This document shows positions 21,607 through 30,148 of a stretch of 64,000 nt of DNA, one piece after another. Position 1 is the first letter of the stretch; every line of letters begins with the position of its first letter. The position numbers and the translations under genes were made by a program. The DNA is taken from the NCBI RefSeq assembly GCF_007827795.1, contig NZ_VITI01000016.1:1-64000 (forward strand). Direction: 5' to 3'. This DNA comes from Azospirillum brasilense. Lineage in GTDB: Bacteria > Pseudomonadota > Alphaproteobacteria > Azospirillales > Azospirillaceae. Under the pieces are notes generated by a model. The model did not search any database, was not told where the DNA came from, and saw nothing but the letters and a program-made list of their open reading frames with translations.

Positions 21607-22368
21607 ATGACCGCGACCGCCGGAACCGCAGGCACCTCTGGCACTGTAGACCCCCAGGACATCGCCCGCTTTTCGGCCATCGCCGCGGAATGGTGGGACC
21701 CCGCGGGCAAGTTCCGGCCCTTGCACCGGCTGAACCCGCTGCGGCTGGCCTACATCCGCGACACGCTGTGCCGCCGCTTCGGCCGCGACCCGCTGGCAAC
21801 GGAGCCGCTGAAGGGCCTGCGCATCGTCGACATCGGCTGCGGCGGCGGCCTGCTGTCGGAGCCCGTGGCCCGCATGGGCGCCACCGTGGTCGGCGTGGAC
21901 GCGGCCGAGCGCAACGTCCGCACCGCCGCCGCCCACGCTGCGGAGACCGGCACCCCCGTCGACTACCGCGCCACCACCGCCGAGGCCCTGGCGGCAACCG
22001 GCGAGCGCTTCGACGCCGTCCTGGCGATGGAGGTGATCGAGCATGTCGCCGACGTGCCGCTGTTCGTGAAGTCCTGCGCGGAACTGACCGCGCCGGGCGG
22101 CGCGCTGTTCCTGGCGACGCTGAACCGCACGCCGAAGTCCTTCGCGCTGGCCATCGTCGGGGCGGAGTACATCCTGCGCTGGCTGCCCCGCGGCACCCAC
22201 AACTGGCGCCAGTTCCTGCGCCCCGGCGAGCTGGCCGCCGCCGTGCGCGCGGAGGGGATGGCGATCCGCGACCTGACCGGCATCACCTACAACCCGCTGT
22301 CCGACGAGTTCCGCCTGAACCCGCGCGATCTCGACGTGAACTACATGGGCTGGGCCGAGCGGGCCTGA
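21607..22368 (+). CDS. ubiG: Bifunctional ubiquinone O-methyltransferase UbiG
   Basis: SAM-dependent methyltransferase of 253 aa that performs both O-methylations in ubiquinone synthesis at the inner membrane face. Motif I is '[16 protein letters not shown]', with post-I '[11 protein letters not shown]' and motif II '[13 protein letters not shown]'. The family-typical '[23 protein letters not shown]' and C-terminal '[23 protein letters not shown]' make the UbiG call secure. ATG 21607 is used; the open frame upstream runs through the lysC region and is noise. It is divergent from lysC and followed by an inverted repeat and a strong shared terminator with ptsN. Confidence 0.97.
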   Translation: MTATAGTAGTSGTVDPQDIARFSAIAAEWWDPAGKFRPLHRLNPLRLAYIRDTLCRRFGRDPLATEPLKGLRIVDIGCGGGLLSEPVARMGATVVGVDAAERNVRTAAAHAAETGTPVDYRATTAEALAATGERFDAVLAMEVIEHVADVPLFVKSCAELTAPGGALFLATLNRTPKSFALAIVGAEYILRWLPRGTHNWRQFLRPGELAAAVRAEGMAIRDLTGITYNPLSDEFRLNPRDLDVNYMGWAERA

Positions 22369-22386
22369 ACGTACAGGGCATCGGCA

Positions 22387-22414
22387 AAGCGTACGGGCGT
22401 ACATACGTACGCTT
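22387..22414. repeat. GTAC-rich inverted repeat downstream of ubiG
   Basis: AAGCGTACG and its perfect reverse complement CGTACGCTT, separated by 10 nt that contain another GTAC. One bulged base would extend both arms with GGC/GCC. It lies 18 nt after the ubiG stop and upstream of the terminator at 22459, so it may be an mRNA 3' hairpin or a protein-binding site. Confidence 0.6.
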
Positions 22415-22458
22415 GCCGGTGCTGGCGGAAGAGGCGGCGGCATCGGATGCAGCACAAC

Positions 22459-22493
22459 GAAAAACGGGAGAGCCATCGGCTCTCCCGTTTTTC
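22459..22493. terminator. Bidirectional rho-independent terminator for ubiG and ptsN
   Basis: A perfect 15-bp stem, AAAAACGGGAGAGCC / GGCTCTCCCGTTTTT, with a 3-nt ATC loop. The A-run and T-run flanks make it work in both directions, serving the convergent ubiG and ptsN transcripts. It is among the strongest terminator candidates in the window. Confidence 0.95.
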
Positions 22494-22513
22494 CTGTTCG
22501 CAGGAAATGCGTC

Positions 22514-22972
22514 CTACGCCGCGTGGCTGGCTTCGTGCTGGGTCAGCAGCGCATAGATCGCGTCCGCCGAGTCCGAACCGCGCAGCTTCTCGCACATGGA
22601 CTGGTCGCGCAGCAGGCGTGACACGCGGGCCAACGCCTTCAGATGGTCGGCGCCGGCATGATCCGGAGCCAACAGCAGGAAAATCAGATCGACCGGCTGC
22701 TCATCGATCGCATCGAAGTCGATGGGCCGCTCCAGCCGGGCGAAGACGCCGTGGACGCGGTCGAGGTTGGGCAGCTTGCCGTGCGGGATGGCGATGCCAT
22801 GCCCCACGCCGGTTGTGCCCAACCGCTCGCGCTCCAGGAGGACGTCGAAGATCGCCCGTTCGTGCTGGCCGGTCAGCTCGGACGCCTTGCGCGCCAAGTC
22901 CTGCAGGGCCTGCTTTTTGCTGCCGGCCTTGAGGTTCGGGAGAATGGCGTGCGGCGTGATGAGATCGAGCAT
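22514..22972 (-). CDS. ptsN: Nitrogen regulatory PTS IIA protein PtsN
   Basis: Cytosolic EIIA-Ntr of 152 aa, the terminal phosphate acceptor of the nitrogen PTS fed by PtsP. Phospho-acceptor His64 is in 'GIAIPHGKLPNL', and the 'DLIFLLLAPDHAGADHLKALA' helix and strand are intact. The start at 22972 (MLDLITPHAIL) is the family opening; the frame is open to 23053. It is last in the run lptC-lptA-lptB-rpoN-hpf-ptsN, a synteny conserved across proteobacteria. In other bacteria PtsN controls potassium transport, RelA/SpoT or PHB metabolism; the target here is unknown. Confidence 0.97.
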   Translation of the reverse strand: MLDLITPHAILPNLKAGSKKQALQDLARKASELTGQHERAIFDVLLERERLGTTGVGHGIAIPHGKLPNLDRVHGVFARLERPIDFDAIDEQPVDLIFLLLAPDHAGADHLKALARVSRLLRDQSMCEKLRGSDSADAIYALLTQHEASHAA

Positions 22973-23006
22973 GACGCTATGAATGTGGTTGGAACGGAAA
23001 CCGGAC

Positions 23007-23603
23007 TCAGGCGCCGGCCTTCTCCGCCGGGTCCACCCAACCGATGTTGCCATCGGCGCGGCGGTAGACCAGATTCAGACGGCCATGGGCGCCGTTGCGG
23101 AACATCAGGGCCGGGGCGTCGGCGAGTTCCATGCGCATCACCGCCTCGCTGACCGCCAGGGTCGCGATGGTGGTTTCCATTTCGGCGATCACCATGGGCT
23201 GCGCCGCCTCGGCAGCGGCCTCTTCGCTCTCCACATGGGCCTCGTCCGTCTCCGCTTCCAGGATCTGGTAACGGGCCGGGAAGGCTTCCTGCGCGGGGGC
23301 TTCGACGCTGTGGTGGTCGCGCAGGCGACGCTTGTAGCGACGCAGGCGCTTGGCCAGCTTCTCGCACGCGGTGTCGAAGGCGGGGTACGGCTCGGTGGCG
23401 TCGGACGCGCTCTGAAGGACGATCCCACGACCGACATGGACCTGAATGTCGGCCTTGAACAGATGCGCTTCGCGCGTCAGGACGACGTTGGCCTCGATCG
23501 GCTTGTTGAAATACTTGCCGACGATGGTGTTCAGGCTGTCCGCGACGTGGGTGCGCAGAGCGTCGCCAACGTCAAGCTGCTTGCCTTTGACGGTCAGTTG
23601 CAT
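23007..23603 (-). CDS. hpf: Ribosome hibernation promoting factor, long form
   Basis: Protein of 198 aa with an N-terminal HPF/RaiA domain ('MQLTVKGKQLDVGDALRTHV', then 'VHVGRGIVLQS' and 'EKLAKRLRRYKRRLRDH'), an acidic linker, and a C-terminal dimerisation domain ('VIAEMETTIATLAVSEAVMRME', 'VYRRADGNIGWVDP'). Long HPFs dimerise 70S ribosomes into inactive 100S particles in stationary phase or starvation. It lies 34 nt upstream of ptsN and downstream of rpoN, the standard arrangement. ATG 23603 follows the start of conservation exactly. Confidence 0.95.
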   Translation of the reverse strand: MQLTVKGKQLDVGDALRTHVADSLNTIVGKYFNKPIEANVVLTREAHLFKADIQVHVGRGIVLQSASDATEPYPAFDTACEKLAKRLRRYKRRLRDHHSVEAPAQEAFPARYQILEAETDEAHVESEEAAAEAAQPMVIAEMETTIATLAVSEAVMRMELADAPALMFRNGAHGRLNLVYRRADGNIGWVDPAEKAGA

Positions 23604-23726
23604 TTTGGGATGTTTCCAATCTGGTCCGCGATAGACATAGGACGACGGAAGGCCGCCGCGTGCGGACGGGGACCATAGTGACGGCGGTATGGGCTGTCAA
23701 TCGAGGACGGCCCCCTCCCGGCCCGG

Positions 23727-25316
23727 TTACATGCGTGACATCTTGGCACGGCGTCGCTGCACCGATGACGGAATGCGCATCGCTTCACGATACTTCGCGA
23801 CCGTCCGGCGCGCAATGTCGATCCCTTCACCACGAAGGATTTCGACGATTTTATCGTCCGACAGCACGTCCTCGGGTTTCTCGGCGTCGATCATCGCCTT
23901 GATGCGGTAGCGCACGGCTTCCGCCGAGTGGGCCGCCTGCCCGTCGGCCCCCTGGATGGCGGAGGTGAAGAAATATTTCAGCTCGAACACGCCGCGCGAC
24001 GTCGCCATGAACTTGTTGGTTGTGACGCGGCTGACCGTGCTCTCGTGCATGCCGATCGCCTCGGCGATGTCGCGCAGGATCAGCGGCTTCAAATGCGAAA
24101 CGCCGTGGATGAAGAAGGCGTCCTGCTGCCGGATGATCTCGCTGGCCACCTTCAGGATCGTGGTGGCGCGCTGGTGCAGCGACTTGACCAGCCAGTTGGC
24201 CGACTGGAAGCGCTCGGTGATGTATTCCTTGTCCGCCTTGTTGCGGGCGGTGCCGGAGATGCGCGCGAAATAGCGGTGGTTGACCAGCACCCGCGGCAAC
24301 GTGTCCGGGTTCAGGTCGATCAGCCAGCCGCCGCCGGGATTGGCGCGCATCAGGATGTCGGGGGTGACGAGCTGGGCGGGCGTGTGGTCGAAGCTGAGCG
24401 CCGGCTTTGGGTTCAGCTTGCGGATCTCCGCCACCATGTCGGTGACGTCCTCGGCGTCCACGCCGCAGACCTTCATCAGCGCCGGCAGGTTGCGCGCCGC
24501 CAGCAGTTCCAGATGGTCGAGCAGCGCCGCCATCGCCGGGTCGAAGCGGTTCTTCTCGCGCAGCTGGATCGCCAGGCATTCCTTCAGTGAGCGGGCGAAG
24601 ATGCCCGGCGGGTCGAAGCGCTGGCAGGCGGCGAGCACCCGCTCCACCCGCTCCGGCGCGCAGCCGAGCTGCCCCGCCAGACTCTCGACCTCCAGCCCGG
24701 TGATCCAGCCGGCCTCGTCCAGCATGTCGATCAGCGCCAGACCGATGAGCTGGTCGCCGAGGTCCGGCAGGTCGATCTTCAGCTGCTCGGTCAGATGGTC
24801 GCGCAGGCTTTTCTGGCCGGTCAGGGTGGCTTCCAGATTGGACTCGTCGTCCTCGAAACCGCCGCGCCCGCCGCGCTCCTGCCAGGAGCCGTAGACGTCG
24901 CTCGACCCGTCCGTTCCGTCGGAAAAGCGGTCGTCGGAATAGACATTCTCGAAATCGGTGTCGAGCGGCGCGTCGGAGGCCGATCCCATCGTCTCCGACG
25001 ACGTCATCTCCACCGTGTCGCGGGTGCGCCCGTCGGTCATCGGCGGCTGGCGTTCCTCCGGCGCGGCGAGGTCCACCGCGCCCGGCTCGCCCCGGCTCTC
25101 ACCGGCACCGTCGCCCCCGGCCTCGCCGCCGCCCTCGCCCCCTCCTTCGCCGGAGCCGCCGTCGCGCTCCAGCAGGGGGTTCTGCTCGATCTCGCGATCC
25201 ACGAAGTCCGACAGTTCGATGTTCGACAGCTGCAGCAGCTTGATGGCCTGCTGCAGCTGCGGAGTCATCACCAGGGACTGGGTCTGACGAAGATCGAGGC
25301 GTTGGCTGAGCGCCAT
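23727..25316 (-). CDS. rpoN: RNA polymerase sigma-54 factor
   Basis: Sigma factor of 529 aa for nitrogen-fixation, nitrogen-assimilation and related promoters of the -24/-12 type, which need enhancer-binding activators. Region I is Gln/Leu-rich ('LRQTQSLVMTPQLQQAIKLL'). An acidic, Gly/Glu-rich region II follows, then the core-binding region III, a HTH near 'HESTVSRVTTNKFM', and the RpoN box 'ARRTVAKYREAMRIP'. ATG 25316 is chosen as the start of region I; the frame extends to 25373. It lies 16 nt after lptB, whose linkage with rpoN is classic. Region II contains repetitive GGEGGGEAGGDG segments. Confidence 0.97.
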   Translation of the reverse strand: MALSQRLDLRQTQSLVMTPQLQQAIKLLQLSNIELSDFVDREIEQNPLLERDGGSGEGGGEGGGEAGGDGAGESRGEPGAVDLAAPEERQPPMTDGRTRDTVEMTSSETMGSASDAPLDTDFENVYSDDRFSDGTDGSSDVYGSWQERGGRGGFEDDESNLEATLTGQKSLRDHLTEQLKIDLPDLGDQLIGLALIDMLDEAGWITGLEVESLAGQLGCAPERVERVLAACQRFDPPGIFARSLKECLAIQLREKNRFDPAMAALLDHLELLAARNLPALMKVCGVDAEDVTDMVAEIRKLNPKPALSFDHTPAQLVTPDILMRANPGGGWLIDLNPDTLPRVLVNHRYFARISGTARNKADKEYITERFQSANWLVKSLHQRATTILKVASEIIRQQDAFFIHGVSHLKPLILRDIAEAIGMHESTVSRVTTNKFMATSRGVFELKYFFTSAIQGADGQAAHSAEAVRYRIKAMIDAEKPEDVLSDDKIVEILRGEGIDIARRTVAKYREAMRIPSSVQRRRAKMSRM

Positions 25317-25332
25317 GGGCAGGGAAACCGCA

Positions 25333-26157
25333 CTAGAGGCTGAACCGGTCCCCGAGGTAGACCCGGCGCACATCCTCGTGCGCCACGATCTCGGCCGGCT
25401 CTCCCTCCATTAGTACCACACCATCGTGCAAGATGTATGCCCGATCGACGAGATCGAGCGTTTCACGCACGTTGTGGTCGGTGATGAGCACGCCGATGCC
25501 GCGGTCGCGCAGGTGGCTGACCAGTTCGCGGATGTCGTTTACCGCGATCGGGTCGATGCCGGCCAGCGGCTCGTCGAGCAGGATGAAGTGCGGCTGGGAG
25601 GCCAGCGCGCGGGCGATTTCCACGCGCCGCCGCTCGCCGCCCGACAGCGCCAGCGCCGGGGCGCGGCGCAGGTGGGTGATCGAGAACTCCGCCAGCAGCT
25701 CGTCCAGCATCTGCTCGCGCGTGTCGCGGTTGGGCTCGACCACCTCCAGCACGGAACGGATGTTGTTCTCCACCGACATGCCGCGGAAGATCGACGCCTC
25801 CTGCGGCAGATAGCCGATTCCGAGCCGCGCCCGGCGGTACATGGGCAGCGACGTGATGTCCTGCCCATCGAGCAGGATGGTGCCGGAGTCGGCGGCGATC
25901 AGCCCGGTGATCATGTAGAAGCAGGTCGTCTTGCCCGCCCCGTTGGGGCCGAGCAGGCCGACCGCCTCGCCGCGCTGGACCGTCACGGTCACGTCGCGGA
26001 CGACCGGACGCTTCCTGTACGCCTTGCCAAGATGCAGGGCCACCAGCCCTTCGGTCGGGCGCACGTTGCTGCCGGGGTGGTCCGCCGGATGGCCGGACGC
26101 GTTCGGGGCGGAAAGGGTCGGACCGCCGAGGTTCCGGTCTTCGATGTCCATGGTCAT
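25333..26157 (-). CDS. lptB: LPS export ABC transporter ATPase LptB
   Basis: Cytosolic ATPase of 274 aa that powers lipopolysaccharide extraction by LptB2FG. It has Walker A 'GPNGAGKTTCF', the Q-loop 'YLPQEASIFRGMSVENNI', signature 'LALSGGERRRVEIARAL' and Walker B 'FILLDEPLAGIDP'. The H-loop follows in 'ITDHNVRETL'. A 35-residue N-terminal extension precedes the ABC core. The start is uncertain: ATG 26157 or ATG 26151, both shortly after lptA; the frame is open to 26241 but that would run back into lptA. It is cotranscribed with lptA upstream and rpoN downstream. Confidence 0.95.
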   Translation of the reverse strand: MTMDIEDRNLGGPTLSAPNASGHPADHPGSNVRPTEGLVALHLGKAYRKRPVVRDVTVTVQRGEAVGLLGPNGAGKTTCFYMITGLIAADSGTILLDGQDITSLPMYRRARLGIGYLPQEASIFRGMSVENNIRSVLEVVEPNRDTREQMLDELLAEFSITHLRRAPALALSGGERRRVEIARALASQPHFILLDEPLAGIDPIAVNDIRELVSHLRDRGIGVLITDHNVRETLDLVDRAYILHDGVVLMEGEPAEIVAHEDVRRVYLGDRFSL

Positions 26158-26176
26158 TGATTCGCTGCCGGGTCCG

Positions 26177-27067
26177 TCAGGGCTTCGCGGCGGGCTGGCC
26201 GCCCGCCTGCGCGGTGGGCTGGCCGGCGGGAGCCGAGCCACCCGGAGCGCCCGGCTCCTGGCCGGGGACCAGCAGGCCCATCACCCGCCCGCCGGTGGCG
26301 GGACCGGCGATCACCCGGTTGACCTTGGTCCTCATGTTCATCTCGGCGGCGTCGCCGTTGAGCTGGTTGTCGCTGCGGGTGATCTTGACGTTGCCGAGCA
26401 GCACCGCGGTTTCGTCGGCCACCGAATAGACCAGCTTGTCCGACAGCGCCACGTCGGTCGCGGTGGTCACCACCACGCTGCCGGCGCCGTCGATGCGCTC
26501 CATCTGGGTCGAGCCGTCCGGCATCTTCTTGAGCTGGCCGATCAGGATGTCGGCGCGCAGCCGGTCGCCGTTGGCGATGCGCACGGCCACGGCGTCGCCG
26601 CGGGCCACCGTCATGTTCCTGGCTTCGTAATATTCCAGCGTGTCGCGCGCCGTCACGATGTCGGTGCGGGTGACCAGCTTCAGGTTGCGCCCGGTGACCA
26701 CCGCCACCTGCTTGTCCACGTCGTAGACGCCGCGCTCGCCGAAGACCTCCTGGGTCGGGCTGACGATGCGCACGTTGCCTTCGGCGAGAAGCTGGAACAC
26801 CTCGTTCCCCTTGCCGGGCACCTCGCGGTAGTAGGCGGTCAGCACGTCGGCGTAGACGGTGCTGTCGGTGCGCTTGGCCGAGGCGTTGCCGCGCGCCACA
26901 TAGGCGCGCACGTCCTGATGCCATTCGATGGCCTGATCGGCGTTGACCTCGACCGGGTTGGGGCCGCCGCCGAGGCCGGGCAGCCCCTGGGCCGCCGCCG
27001 GGACGGAGGCCCCCGACAGCAGGAGGAACGCGGCCATGAACGGGGCCGCAAAGGTGGCTGCACTCAA
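26177..27067 (-). CDS. lptA: LPS transport periplasmic protein LptA
   Basis: Periplasmic bridge protein of 296 aa that carries lipopolysaccharide between LptC and LptD. A signal peptide with core 'FMAAFLLLSGASVPAAAQ' precedes an OstA-like jellyroll built of repeated strands ('VYADVLTAYYREVPG', 'GERGVYDVDKQVAVVTG'). The C terminus is Gly/Pro/Ala-rich. The TTG at 27067 overlaps the lptC stop as TTGA and has GGAGG 9 nt upstream inside lptC, so it is a credible coupled start. The alternative ATG at 27037 would give a shorter signal peptide. It is longer than E. coli LptA (185 aa), mostly by the tail and extra repeats. Confidence 0.9.
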   Translation of the reverse strand: MSAATFAAPFMAAFLLLSGASVPAAAQGLPGLGGGPNPVEVNADQAIEWHQDVRAYVARGNASAKRTDSTVYADVLTAYYREVPGKGNEVFQLLAEGNVRIVSPTQEVFGERGVYDVDKQVAVVTGRNLKLVTRTDIVTARDTLEYYEARNMTVARGDAVAVRIANGDRLRADILIGQLKKMPDGSTQMERIDGAGSVVVTTATDVALSDKLVYSVADETAVLLGNVKITRSDNQLNGDAAEMNMRTKVNRVIAGPATGGRVMGLLVPGQEPGAPGGSAPAGQPTAQAGGQPAAKP

Positions 27068-27813
27068 CGCGTCTTTCCTCCCGGGCTTTCGGCGGCCTGG
27101 ACGTCGGCCTTGGACTGGTTCAGGAACACCATCGTCTTGCCGCGGTCGGACAGGCGGAAGCCCTCGGCGTTGATGACGCCCTGCGGCCCCTGACCCACGA
27201 CATGGACATCGCCCCAGGCGGTGCCCTTGCGGATGTCGGAATCCGCTTCCTCGGTGGTGAATTCGTTGCCGTCGTCGCGCATGACGCGGACATGGCCGCG
27301 CATCTTCAGGATGCCGGTGACCTGGTTGTACCAGCCCTTGTCGGACCGCATGGTCACCCAGGTGCCGTCGGTCTGGGTCATCTCGGCCTCCGGCTGGTCG
27401 AGCAGGACGATGTCCGGCTGGTCGGCGATGCGGTCGGCCTTGACCGCCACCAGCGAGAAGGGCTGGTTGTCTTCGTCCACCGCGATGTAGCGCGGCTTGA
27501 TCATCTCAAGCTGGCCCTTGTCGGCGGAAATGCGCAGGGTCGGCAGTTCGGTCAGCGAAGGCCACACCGCGATCAGCGCCATCACCGCCAGCGCCAGCGC
27601 CGGAAGCGCGAACTTCATCCCGGTGACGAAGCGGCTGTAGACCCGGCTGACCGGGCGGATATCCCGGCGCCGGTGGATGCGCTTGACCGCCTCGCCATCC
27701 GGCGCCGGTCCTTGCGTCGCCCCCGGCACGGCCATGAGCCGCTCGGCGAGGGAAGGCGCGTCGGCGCGCCGCTCCTCCGTGTTCACCGTCCGATCCTTCA
27801 GGTCGCTGTCCAT
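27064..27813 (-). CDS. lptC: LPS export inner-membrane protein LptC
   Basis: Bitopic inner-membrane protein of 249 aa linking LptB2FG to LptA. The cytoplasmic N terminus is long (about 65 residues). A TM helix follows at about 66-85 ('MKFALPALALAVMALIAVWP'), then a periplasmic beta-jellyroll with 'RYIAVDEDNQPFSLVAVKADR' and 'NEFTTEEADSDIRKG'. ATG 27813 begins MDSDLKDRTVN. The frame upstream is open for a further kilobase but is a shadow of kdsD. It overlaps the lptA start and lies 26 nt after kdsD, so the block makes Kdo precursors and exports LPS from one transcript. Confidence 0.92.
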   Translation of the reverse strand: MDSDLKDRTVNTEERRADAPSLAERLMAVPGATQGPAPDGEAVKRIHRRRDIRPVSRVYSRFVTGMKFALPALALAVMALIAVWPSLTELPTLRISADKGQLEMIKPRYIAVDEDNQPFSLVAVKADRIADQPDIVLLDQPEAEMTQTDGTWVTMRSDKGWYNQVTGILKMRGHVRVMRDDGNEFTTEEADSDIRKGTAWGDVHVVGQGPQGVINAEGFRLSDRGKTMVFLNQSKADVQAAESPGGKTR

Positions 27814-27839
27814 GGCGTCAACCGTCCTCCGGCTGCCCG

Positions 27840-28961
27840 TCACGCCGCCCCGGCGCGCAGGCAATCGTGAATGTGCACAACACCGAGCGGCCGGTCCGCC
27901 TCCACCACGAACAGGCTGGTGATCTGCTTCGCGTTCATTTCCCGCAACGCCTCCTCGACCAGCGCCTTGGGGCGGATGGTCTTGGGCCGCGGCGACATGA
28001 TGCTGTCGGCGCGCTCCGCCCACAACTCCGGCGTCAGGTGGCGGCGGAGGTCGCCGTCCGTGATCACCCCGGCCAGCGCGCCCGTGGCGTCGACCACGCC
28101 GACGCAGCCCAACCGCTTGGCCGTCATCTCGAATATGACGGTGGAAAGCGGCGTATCCAAGGCGCACAGGGGCATATCGTCGCCCTTGTGCATCACGTCG
28201 GTCACCTTCAGCAGCGCCCGGCCGAGCTGGCCGCCAGGGTGGAACTGCTTGAAATCCGCCGCCGTGAAGCCGCGCCGCTCCAGCAGCGCCACCGCCAGGG
28301 CGTCGCCCAGCGCCAGCATCATCGTGCTCGACGTGGTCGGGGCCAGCCCCAGCGGGCAGGCCTCCGGGGCCGGCGGCAGCACGAGCGCCACGTCCGACTG
28401 CTCGGCCAGGGAGGAGCCGGCGCGCCGGGTGATGCCGATCAGAGGAATGTCGAAGCGGCGGGTGTAGGCGACGATGTCCGACAGCTCGTGCGTCTCGCCG
28501 GAGTTGGACAGGGCGATGACCGCGTCCTGCCGGGCGATCATGCCGAGGTCGCCGTGGCTCGCCTCGCCCGGATGGACGAAGAAGGCCGGCGTTCCGGTGG
28601 AGGCCAGGGTCGCGGCGATCTTGCGCGCCACATGGCCGGATTTGCCCATGCCGGAGACGACGACGCGCCCCGCGATTCCGGCCAGCCGGTCCAGCGCGCG
28701 GACGAAGGCGCCATCCAGCCCGTCCGCCAGCGCGGTCAGGGCGTCGGCCTCCATCCGCAGAACGCGCCGGGCGCTGGCGAGGTCGCGGCCGGCTGCGGCA
28801 TCGGACGCACCGTCGGCTTGACCGCTGAGCGGGCTGCTGAGCGGGCTTGCCGGGATCAGGCTGGGGGCGGTCAGGCTCGACAAGGCGGCGCATGCCTCTT
28901 CAGTTTGGCCCGTGCGGGCGAAAGCGGGTACTCCGGCAGGGGTCGCGCCTAGACGCAACAA
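27840..28961 (-). CDS. kdsD: Arabinose-5-phosphate isomerase (KdsD/KpsF family)
   Basis: Cytosolic enzyme that isomerises ribulose-5-phosphate to arabinose-5-phosphate, the precursor of Kdo in LPS. The SIS domain has 'VVVSGMGKSGHVARKIAATLAS' with 'HPGEASHGDLGMI' and 'ALSNSGETHEL' (phosphosugar site). Two CBS domains follow ('DVMHKGDDMPL', 'SIMSPRPKTIRPKALVEEALRE'). The frame opens with TTG at 28961 (373 aa). Conserved sequence starts only near residue 60, and an internal TTG at 28883 preceded by GAAGAGG is an equally good start, so the N terminus is uncertain. It leads the lptCAB-rpoN run on the same strand. Confidence 0.92.
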   Translation of the reverse strand: MLRLGATPAGVPAFARTGQTEEACAALSSLTAPSLIPASPLSSPLSGQADGASDAAAGRDLASARRVLRMEADALTALADGLDGAFVRALDRLAGIAGRVVVSGMGKSGHVARKIAATLASTGTPAFFVHPGEASHGDLGMIARQDAVIALSNSGETHELSDIVAYTRRFDIPLIGITRRAGSSLAEQSDVALVLPPAPEACPLGLAPTTSSTMMLALGDALAVALLERRGFTAADFKQFHPGGQLGRALLKVTDVMHKGDDMPLCALDTPLSTVIFEMTAKRLGCVGVVDATGALAGVITDGDLRRHLTPELWAERADSIMSPRPKTIRPKALVEEALREMNAKQITSLFVVEADRPLGVVHIHDCLRAGAA

Positions 28962-29083
28962 CGAGCCTGCCGCCGCGCGGGCAGTATGCCCACCCGCGCG
29001 CGTCCGGTCAAATCAACGTCCGGAACGCCCGGCCTATTCCACCGGACCGTTCTTCACGGCGCAGGACGTCGATGCGGCAGCGG

Positions 29084-29710
29084 TCAATGCGCCAGAATAT
29101 CCGGCTGCTCCCAGCCGCCGAGGTCCAGTTCCCCGCGGGCCGGCAGGAAGTCGAAGCAGGCCTTGGCGAGATGGGTCCGCCCCTCGCGCGCCAGCATGAC
29201 ATCGAGCTTTTCCTTGAGGTCATGCAGGTGCAGCACGTCGGAGGCGGCGTATTTCATCTGCTCCGGCGTCAGTTCCGCGGCGCCCCAGTCGGAGGACTGC
29301 TGCTGCTTGGACAGTTCCACCCCCAGCAGGTCCTTCACCAGATCCTTCAGCCCGTGCTTGTCGGTGAAGGTGCGGACCAGCTTGGACGCGACCTTGGTGC
29401 AGTAGACCGGCTGACAGGCGACGCCCAGATAGGCCCGCATCACCGCCACGTCGAAGCGGGCGAAGTGGAACAGCTTGGTGACGTCGGGGTCGGCCAGCAG
29501 GCGCTTCAGGTTCGGCGCCTCGTACTGGCCCTTGCGGAACTGGACCAGATGGACCGTGCCGTCGCCGGGGGAAAGTTGGACCAGGCACAGCCGGTCGCGG
29601 TGGGGGTTCAGCCCCATGGTCTCGGTGTCGATGGCCACGGCGCCGCCGCGGGCGAGGGATTTCAGGTCGAGACCGTCCGGCAGGTCGCCGTCATGGAGGT
29701 CGATGGGCAT
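29084..29710 (-). CDS. rnd: Short ribonuclease D (DEDDy 3'-5' exonuclease)
   Basis: Protein of 208 aa consisting of one DEDD exonuclease domain. Metal-binding motifs are visible: Exo I 'AVAIDTETMGLNP', Exo II 'KLFHFARFDVAVMRAYLG' and Exo III 'YAASDVLHLHDL' (Tyr, Asp). It lacks the C-terminal HRDC domains of E. coli RNase D, as is usual for the short alphaproteobacterial form. A role in tRNA or other structured-RNA 3' trimming is expected by family. It lies upstream of kdsD on the same strand, and its promoter region adjoins the downstream side of the tRNA-Leu gene. Confidence 0.92.
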   Translation of the reverse strand: MPIDLHDGDLPDGLDLKSLARGGAVAIDTETMGLNPHRDRLCLVQLSPGDGTVHLVQFRKGQYEAPNLKRLLADPDVTKLFHFARFDVAVMRAYLGVACQPVYCTKVASKLVRTFTDKHGLKDLVKDLLGVELSKQQQSSDWGAAELTPEQMKYAASDVLHLHDLKEKLDVMLAREGRTHLAKACFDFLPARGELDLGGWEQPDILAH

Positions 29711-29833
29711 TGGGTGGCTTCCCGCTCAATAGGACGGCCCCCGGCCACGGACCCCAGAAACGACGAACGCCGCTCTGCTACCTGTCCGTCCCGCTGGGGG
29801 AGGGTCGTAGCATGCGGCGCAGCCGGGTAGATA

Positions 29834-29920
29834 TGGTGCCCAGGAGAAGACTCGAACTTCCACGACATTTCTGCCACAGGTACCTGAAACCTGCGCGTCT
29901 ACCAATTCCGCCACCTGGGC
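29834..29920 (-). tRNA. tRNA-Leu (anticodon CAG)
   Basis: An 87-nt gene including an encoded CCA (29834-29836). The acceptor stem GCCCAGG / CCTGGGC is perfect. The D-arm region is GGCGGAATTGGTAGACGC; the anticodon stem CAGGT / ACCTG encloses the loop TTCAGGT, with anticodon CAG reading CUG. The long class II variable arm (TGGCAGAAATGTCG) and the T-loop TTCGAGT identify it as leucine tRNA. It is probably a single-gene transcript. Confidence 0.97.
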
Positions 29921-30148
29921 TCGGTGTGGGCCGCTTATGTAGCCGTCCGGCGGAGACCCGTCAACAGCTTTTTTCACTTTCGCGCGGAAACCGTCGCCGG
30001 GCGCGAAATGGGCCGTGGGCGGCGCGTCAGGCCCTAGCCTCTTCCAGGAGGTTTCTATATAAGCAACCCCCGATCCGGTCGCCTCGCCCCGCTGGCAAGC
30101 GGCCCGGTCGGGAAGAATTTGCGGGCCCAACGGCACGGGAGAAGGTCG

